From NCBI GenBank assembly GCA_029747015.1, contig JAKOGI010002401.1, forward strand, positions 1 to 64,000: a DNA stretch of 64,000 nt. The letters run 5' to 3'. The notes beneath the pieces are model-generated. The model did no database searches, was not told the DNA's origin, and was given only the letters and a program-made list of their open reading frames with translations. This DNA is from Carnegiea gigantea (taxonomy: Eukaryota; Streptophyta; Magnoliopsida; Caryophyllales; Cactaceae). How positions within the stretch are numbered: position 1 is the first letter of the stretch; each line of letters opens with the position of its first letter. Both the position numbers and the translations under genes were made by a program. Shown piece by piece: positions 56,325 to 64,000 of the stretch.

Positions 56325-57218
56325 CCTCACCCCGAACGATATGGGACATTAACACCAGACAATCATGGAAGCTGCTAAACAAAACTAAATGAATTTACTT
56401 TTTAATGAATAAGGATGATCCAAGAGCTCACAATCTCCCCCCCTGTGTTCGTGTAATCTCCTCACTCAACCCCTCAATCATTGTGCTTATGCTTGGCAAC
56501 CTCAAGAGAACACAGAAATAAAAAGAGACCAACAATTCCCCCAATTTTGAGGGTGTGGCATACCGCGCATTAGAGGATGGAATTGGAGTAAAAGTGAGAA
56601 AGAGAGTAAGAGAAGGTTGAGATGAAGGTGTAGCTTAGGCAAACATGCACTGTAGTGTTCACTGCCGCCGTTGATGGTCGTAGATAAAAGTTGGGCTACC
56701 ACTAACCAAAAGATGGAGAAAGGGATCGAGATAGAAAGAGAGAGACAAGGGTTATCCATTTATGGATTTCATTAGATTTTATTAATCTCTCCCAAAATCC
56801 CAACCAAAGGATTGGCAAAAATAATCAATGATATTTTGACACCACAGTAGGGACGGTAACTTTTCTGATGGTGAAAGGTGATTGTGTGATTTATGAGATA
56901 ACCAATTGAATTATCTTTTACTCCAAATATTAAATTGACTAGCTTTGTGCTTTACCTGGATTCTAATTCAAAATTCCCAAAAATTTGCCCTCCTTGCTAA
57001 TAGCAACTATGTCTAATGTTTTTAAAACATTATTCCACTAAAATTACAAAACTCTTTGCATATTTGGATTGGATGTGTGCTTAATCAACATAAAAACAAA
57101 ATAACTACAATAAAATAATAAACCATTAAAATACATATATAATTCACAAAATATTATCACCTATCAAATATGAATGCAAATTAAAACTAATTAGTCAATA
57201 CTCAAAATCTCAAACGAA
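55581..57218. other. Unassigned AT-rich sequence
   Basis: Includes an (ATA)n microsatellite (56291-56322). A short CT-rich/AG-rich stretch at 56575-56745 gives a compositional minus-strand ORF. It may be the interior of a non-autonomous Helitron ending at 57258, but I could not find a convincing 5' terminus. Confidence 0.4.
56291..56322. repeat. (AAT)n microsatellite
   Basis: Uninterrupted AAT/ATA trinucleotide run. Confidence 0.95.
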
Positions 57219-57258
57219 GCATCCCATATGTCTGTGCAAAGCACGGGATGCATACTAG
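57219..57258 (+). mobile_element. Helitron-like 3' terminus
   Basis: A hairpin with nested stems (gcatccc pairing with gggatgc, and inner gtgc aaa gcac) is followed after a few bases by ctag|t at 57255-57259. Helitrons end in CTRR preceded by a short GC-rich hairpin and insert before T. Plant copies often end with an acgtgc..gcacgg hairpin and actagt. The matching 5' TC end was not found, so element length is unknown. Confidence 0.5.
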
Positions 57259-58480
57259 TATTATAATAAAGATGGAATCTTTATCATCTAAAGATTACTT
57301 GCTCTAGAGATTTGATAAATGAGCACTGGCATAGAGCAGGCAGAATAATTTGAGCAACTAGGGCTGTAGAAGGAACTTTCAAAAACCAAAAAAAAAAAAG
57401 AGAAAAACGAACGTGAATCTCAAAACTCAGAAATGATGGAAAGCCAAATGCTTTAAATAAATAAAAGCTACATCTTTATATGACCCAAGAAAATAAGGAT
57501 TAGTGACACAATAGTTTAGGCAAAGACTAAAAAAAGGGAGAAAGCTTTGGTCAAATGTTCATGTGGCCATATTAAAAAAAAAATTCAAAAGCTCTGGAAC
57601 ATATGCAAAATAAAAGAAATCAAAAGAAGAGAGAGAGACAGTTGTTGCCTTTTGGGTTCATTTACTAAAAGCACCGATCTTCTATCAATAATCAATGAAA
57701 TAATGAAAGGGGAGGCAAGTCAGAAAGTCCACACGCATGAAGCAGCTAAATTAGGCAAGAGTCCTTTTTTTTATGATTATTAAGCTCATGGGATATGATA
57801 TTTAGCTTCTCGATTTTAAGATAATTGCATAGTCAAGATGATTAAATACAACAAACAAGGGGGTTCACATGTCATAGAAGGTAGGAACTTTACACCTCAC
57901 AAACTGAAGCAAAAGGGGCCACGATTGAAGCTTCTAGTTTTAAGGCATCTAGTACATCTCAGCTTGGTGATTATGTCAGCTATTGCACTGATCTACCCCA
58001 AAGAAAAATCAAAAGCAACAAACTTTATAAGGCGAGAGCTAGAAAAAGGTAAAAGAGTGCATGCAGCAAAACCAATGTGGAAGGAATAAACACACAACCT
58101 TCTTAAATGTATGCGAGCCTGAAGATGACATTCCTTTCTTCAATGAATCCAAATGTCATCAAGCGGTTAGGCGTATTGGTGAGAAAGTGAATTGTATTGA
58201 GAGGGTTATCCATTATCGAAGCATTATGAAGTGAAACCTTTTAAAGTAAATTTTAGGGCATCTGGTATATCTCATCGACTCAAGCCCCCCGCCCCAAAAA
58301 GAGAAAAACCCAAAAAGAAATGTGAAGATGGCAGATGGCCTAGCTTCCCAAATGTTTAAGGGAAAAAAAAGGCTAGGCCAGTTTGCTTTGTGCTCTTGTG
58401 AAGTTTTCTTGATCGCAAACTATGACGAACTTGAGGCCCAAAGAAAAAAATCAGTACATCTAGAAATTTAAGTGTCAATC
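57259..58480. other. Unassigned sequence left of the gypsy remnant
   Basis: The ORFs at 57547-57783 and 57838-58089 show no recognised domain. Poly-A runs at 57388 and 57570 could be remnants of retroposition tails. Confidence 0.4.
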
Positions 58481-58920
58481 CCATCTCTCTTTCTCTCCAG
58501 ATCATGTGGGGCATGTTCTTGTCCAGCAGCGGACCAGCATGAAATGAAGTTGAGGCTCGCCTCCTCATTCTCCCTCCTTCCTCTGTGTGGGCTTGTCCTT
58601 TGAGAAGCCAAGTAGCCCAACGCATGCTCAAGCCTATCGCAGCCTCATCTCCTCGTCACTCTCATTCTTGCTTTCACGCATAGGCTTTGTTTTTTAATGC
58701 TTGTCTTCGGCCTAACCTGCAGCCCAATATGCTTCAAGCAGCTAGGTTTTTTTTTTTTAGGGGGTTATTATTAGTAAGCTAAAGTTGGCCAAGTCAAACA
58801 CAGTTAATCAATATTAATTTTAACTAAACACTAGCCTTTTCTCATGTAAGTTAACAATGTAATAGTTATGTAACTAACTAAAAATTAATTTTAGGCAGTC
58901 AAGAGATGCTAAAATTTCAC

Positions 58921-58928
58921 TATAAAAG
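58921..58928 (+). promoter_or_regulatory. TATA box of the gypsy LTR
   Basis: tataaaag within ttcactataaaaggaggcc, followed about 50-60 bp later by CT-rich sequence (ctcttctactcatcc, ctttctctcatc), the usual look of an LTR promoter and R region. Confidence 0.6.
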
Positions 58929-59289
58929 GAGGCCAAAGTTAGGGCAGAAATCATTGAGTCACTCTTCTACTCATCCAAGCATTCTTCCTTTCTCTCATCT
59001 TATATCTTTCATCTCTCTAGAGAGTTTTTTGTAAGACAAGACTATTTGTGTTGAGGAGTTTAGAAGAAAACAAGTTTCATTGGTTATTTTCTCTTATCTT
59101 CTTATCTCATTTGTGGGTCAAATTGTAGAGTTTGTGCTGCTCAATTATATAGATTTGTGTAATTGAGTACTAAAGTTTAGACATAAGAAGTGAAATATAC
59201 CACTAGTTGAGAGTAGTCTAGACCAACTTCAATTGTGTTTTAATTGATTATGGCGGGCTAAATTACTCATCTATGATCAAGATAGATCC

Positions 59290-59960
59290 TTGATCAAAGT
59301 AACTACCGCCTATCACCTCAGACTAGTGGCCAAGTTGAGGTATTCAACACTGAGATAAAGTTCATACTGGAGAAAACAGATTGACCCGATAGAAAAGACT
59401 GGTCTTTGAGTGTAGATGATACTCTTTGAGCCTATCATACTGCTTGTCAGAGTCCCATAGGACTTTCTCCTTACCAACTTCTTTTCAATAAGCTTTATCA
59501 CCTACCAGTTGAATTACGAAACCGTACTTTTCATGCTATTAAAGCTTTTAATTTTAACATGAAAGAAGTGATTTCTAATTGTAGGCTTCAATTGAATGAG
59601 CCGGATGAATTGGATAATGCAACTTATGAGAATGTTAAGATTTACAAAACCAAAATCAAAGCTTTCATGATAAATAGTTTCCCATAAATCTTTTAAACTC
59701 AATCAGAACGTTTGACTTTTTAACTCTAAGCTTAACTTGTTTCTTGACAAATTGAGATCCAGATGGGATGATCTTTTTGTTCTCTAACAAGTGTTTCCTT
59801 TTAAGGCAGCCAAAATCTTGGATTCCCAAGATGATCGTGTTCTTACTGTTAATAATCAATGTTTGAAACCTGTTATGACTAATGACATTGATCATGGTTT
59901 GATTGATTCCATCAATCTAGTAGGCCCTATTTACTATGGTTAGTGGATAGGACCTTGTCT
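59290..59960 (+). pseudogene. Gypsy (Athila-like) integrase C-terminal relic
   Basis: After one lost base at about 59318 the plus-strand frame reads PQTSGQVEVFNTEIKFILEK, the GQxE motif with the catalytic Glu. It continues with DRKDWSLSVDDTL and AYHTACQSPIGLSPYQLLFN, then LYHLPVELRNRTFHAIKAFN and LQLNEPDELDNATYENVKIY, and ends with a degraded GKF/LKP tail near 59860. This is the C-terminal half of a gypsy integrase with several stops. The upstream catalytic residues are absent. Confidence 0.75.
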
Positions 59961-60513
59961 AGCTGAAGACGTAGAATTTGGTGCTTGTTGGGAGGTAATT
60001 CAATATTTTTAGGTGAGTTTGAGCCTTTTGTTTCTATTTTCCTTTTGTTCAAGGTTCATGTGTGTCAAAATATGATATTTCACTTGATTTTGACCATTGT
60101 GGGTAGTGATGATTTTGAAGGTAGTTTCGGAGTTGGCCTGTTGGGCATATTAAAGAATGCTAACTTCGTGCTATTATGTTATATTGCTCTTTTCTCTATC
60201 TTTTTCTTTATTATTGTCTTTTATATTGAGAACAATGCAGGGTTTAGGTGTGGAGGAAGGCAAATGAGATGAAAAATTTTGAGGAAAATTTTGACCTGGG
60301 AGTTTGATTTTGGGAAGAGATTGTGCTTTCATTATGCATGTTCTAATCTTATTACGTGGACTAGATTTATACGGCCCATGCTTATTAGAGAGTTTTTTTT
60401 TTTTTTTTAGTTTTAACTAGTTGATGGCCAAAATTTGTTGTGCTAATGTCGCCATTTAGCCAATTTTGAGCTTTGAGATGTAGCCCCCTTTTCAAGGTGA
60501 TTATGAGTATTTA
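59961..60513. other. Gypsy 3' region after integrase
   Basis: Plus-strand T-rich sequence with a poly-T run at about 60393-60409. The ORF at 59985-60272 is hydrophobic but shows no known domain. Confidence 0.4.
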
Positions 60514-60725
60514 ATAAGAGCCTGTTCTTTTTCTGGGTAAATTTCAAAATATTAACCTTGATCCACTTTAACCCACTTCAATCCACTTCAACCTACTTCA
60601 ATCCACTTTCATTATTTTAACCAAGTTCAATTTATCACATAAAAAAATTCAACCTACTTCAACCTACTTCAACCCACTTCACTTTTTTACCTACCTCAAT
60701 TTACCCATGAAAAGAATAGGCCCTA
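60514..60725. mobile_element. Small MITE with short tandem core
   Basis: Termini aagagcctgttctttttctg ggtaaatt and the reverse complement of the right end (tagggcctattcttttcatg ggtaaatt) form an inverted repeat of about 28 bp. Flanks agtattta and agtattga could be an imperfect 8-bp duplication. The core is built from repeats of caacctacttcaatccact-type words of 10-11 bp. No ORF. Confidence 0.6.
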
Positions 60726-60954
60726 AGTATTGAATTCCTCATTGACTTTTGAATCAATCAATAAAATAAATTGAATCTATTAAGTTCTTCTAGTTACCAA
60801 TGTTCAAGTTTTATCTTTATTCATAACTTTAATTGCTTGAATATGTACTAAGTGCTTCACTGAGTATTATCATTATTCACATCTTTATCCATTCAAGGTA
60901 AAAAGCATATGGAATTGAGTGAACTTCAAAAAATTTGAAAAAAAAGACATGATT

Positions 60955-63326
<2,372 letters not shown>

Positions 63327-63878
63327 AAAGAAGAATATTGAATAAATTGATTTGGCATTAGGGACCTAATTTCAAAAGAAACTTATGATTTTTGTTACGT
63401 GGGGTGAAATCTTATGCTTCTGGTTTGCTACATGGTTGTCGTTGTGTGCTTAATTAGATGAAGCCTTGGCCTATTAATGTCGTTGAGATAAAAAAAATAT
63501 TTAATAATAGGTTGTGGGTTGGTAGTGAACTCATCTATTTGATGTAGAGTGGATGTGTATAGTTGAACTATTTGATTTTCTTACCTAATCGTGTTCTATT
63601 TGATGGGTTGAATGAATATATGCATAAATGTTATTATTTGCTCAAGTACTAGCAAAGTTTTGGTGCAAGAGAGTTGATAACTCATATTTTATGTGTATTC
63701 CTACCTTCAATTTTACCTGCATTTTAGTCTTTGAAATATTTGTTTTGCAATAAATAATGCATATTTTGTAATTTTCAGGTGAAAAATGAGTGTGCAAAAA
63801 TGATGGAATTGACTCAGTTCTGCAACCTACATGATCAGCTTAGTTGCTCATGTTCATAGCAGTCACAGTTAACGGCCA
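63327..63878. other. Gypsy internal/LTR boundary region
   Basis: Sequence between the CACTA element and the right direct repeat. It should contain the PPT and start of the right LTR, but I could not place the boundary. Confidence 0.4.
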
Positions 63879-64000
63879 GCTCTCTTTCTCTCTAGCCCAT
63901 GTGGACCTGTTCTTGTCAAGCAGAAACCCAGCTTGAAACGAAGCCTAGGCCCGCCTTCTCAGTCTCCCTCCTTTCCTTCGTGTGGGCTTGTCCTTTGAGA

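Noticed and set aside
59985..60272. Hydrophobic 95-residue ORF as an env or membrane protein
   Set aside because: It is T-rich low-complexity sequence behind a decayed integrase with no signal or conserved motif that I recognise.

Overview
This is a 64 kb piece of a plant nuclear genome, most likely a eudicot, made almost entirely of transposable elements nested in one another. The evidence is the element set: a Ty1/copia element primed by initiator-Met tRNA, Cassandra TRIMs with 5S-rRNA-derived LTRs, a Tat/Ogre-type Ty3/gypsy element with two RNase H domains and an antisense extra ORF, an Athila-type non-autonomous element with a tRNA-Asp-type primer site, a MULE, a CACTA element, hAT-type MITEs, a Helitron-like 3' end and relics of an endogenous plant pararetrovirus. 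I found no convincing intact host gene, and almost every element ORF is broken by stops or frameshifts.

Layout. 1-3.4 kb: a long LTR-like segment (sense on the minus strand) containing a 60-bp minisatellite. 3.84-4.57 kb: a complete Cassandra on the minus strand. 4.57-7.04 kb: an AT-rich microsatellite desert. 7.05-9.03 kb: pararetrovirus coat-protein-like relic, cut by a second long LTR-like segment (9.03-12.31 kb). 12.43-23.45 kb: a full-length copia element on the minus strand, with 1269-bp LTRs and a perfect 5-bp target duplication. It carries gag, protease, integrase, RT, RNase H and an extra ORF after pol, and a 5'-truncated LINE sits inside gag with its own 17-bp duplication. 24.4-25.05 kb: a long-LTR fragment in the opposite orientation. 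25.27-33.4 kb: a pararetrovirus relic whose RT is split by a 5.16-kb MULE (26.36-31.52 kb); the MULE carries a transposase gene and, on the other strand, a small GRF-zinc-finger ORF.

33.4-48.9 kb: a decayed Tat/Ogre gypsy element on the plus strand. It is interrupted by an Athila-type non-autonomous element (33.96-39.50 kb, TSD acaag, one LTR itself holding a hAT MITE) and, inside its RT, by a 1583-bp Cassandra concatemer (41.75-43.33 kb, TSD gcatc). Behind integrase lies a broken antisense ORF resembling the plant-mobile-domain ORFs of Tat elements. 48.96-51.54 kb: another long LTR-like segment holding a 494-bp hAT MITE. 51.7-58.4 kb: low-information DNA with an unrecognised minus-strand ORF, an 85-bp tandem repeat, a second diverged repeat block and a Helitron-like 3' terminus. 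58.48-64 kb: an internally deleted gypsy element (direct terminal repeats, TATA box, integrase C-terminal relic) carrying a small MITE and a 2.4-kb CACTA element.

The insertions can be ordered in time: pararetrovirus before MULE; Tat element before the Athila-type element, itself before its LTR MITE; Tat before the Cassandra concatemer; copia before the LINE. The most unusual object is the Cassandra concatemer: four LTR units and three internal domains, preceded by an inverted LTR piece, all between one pair of perfect target duplications, so it appears to have integrated as one molecule.
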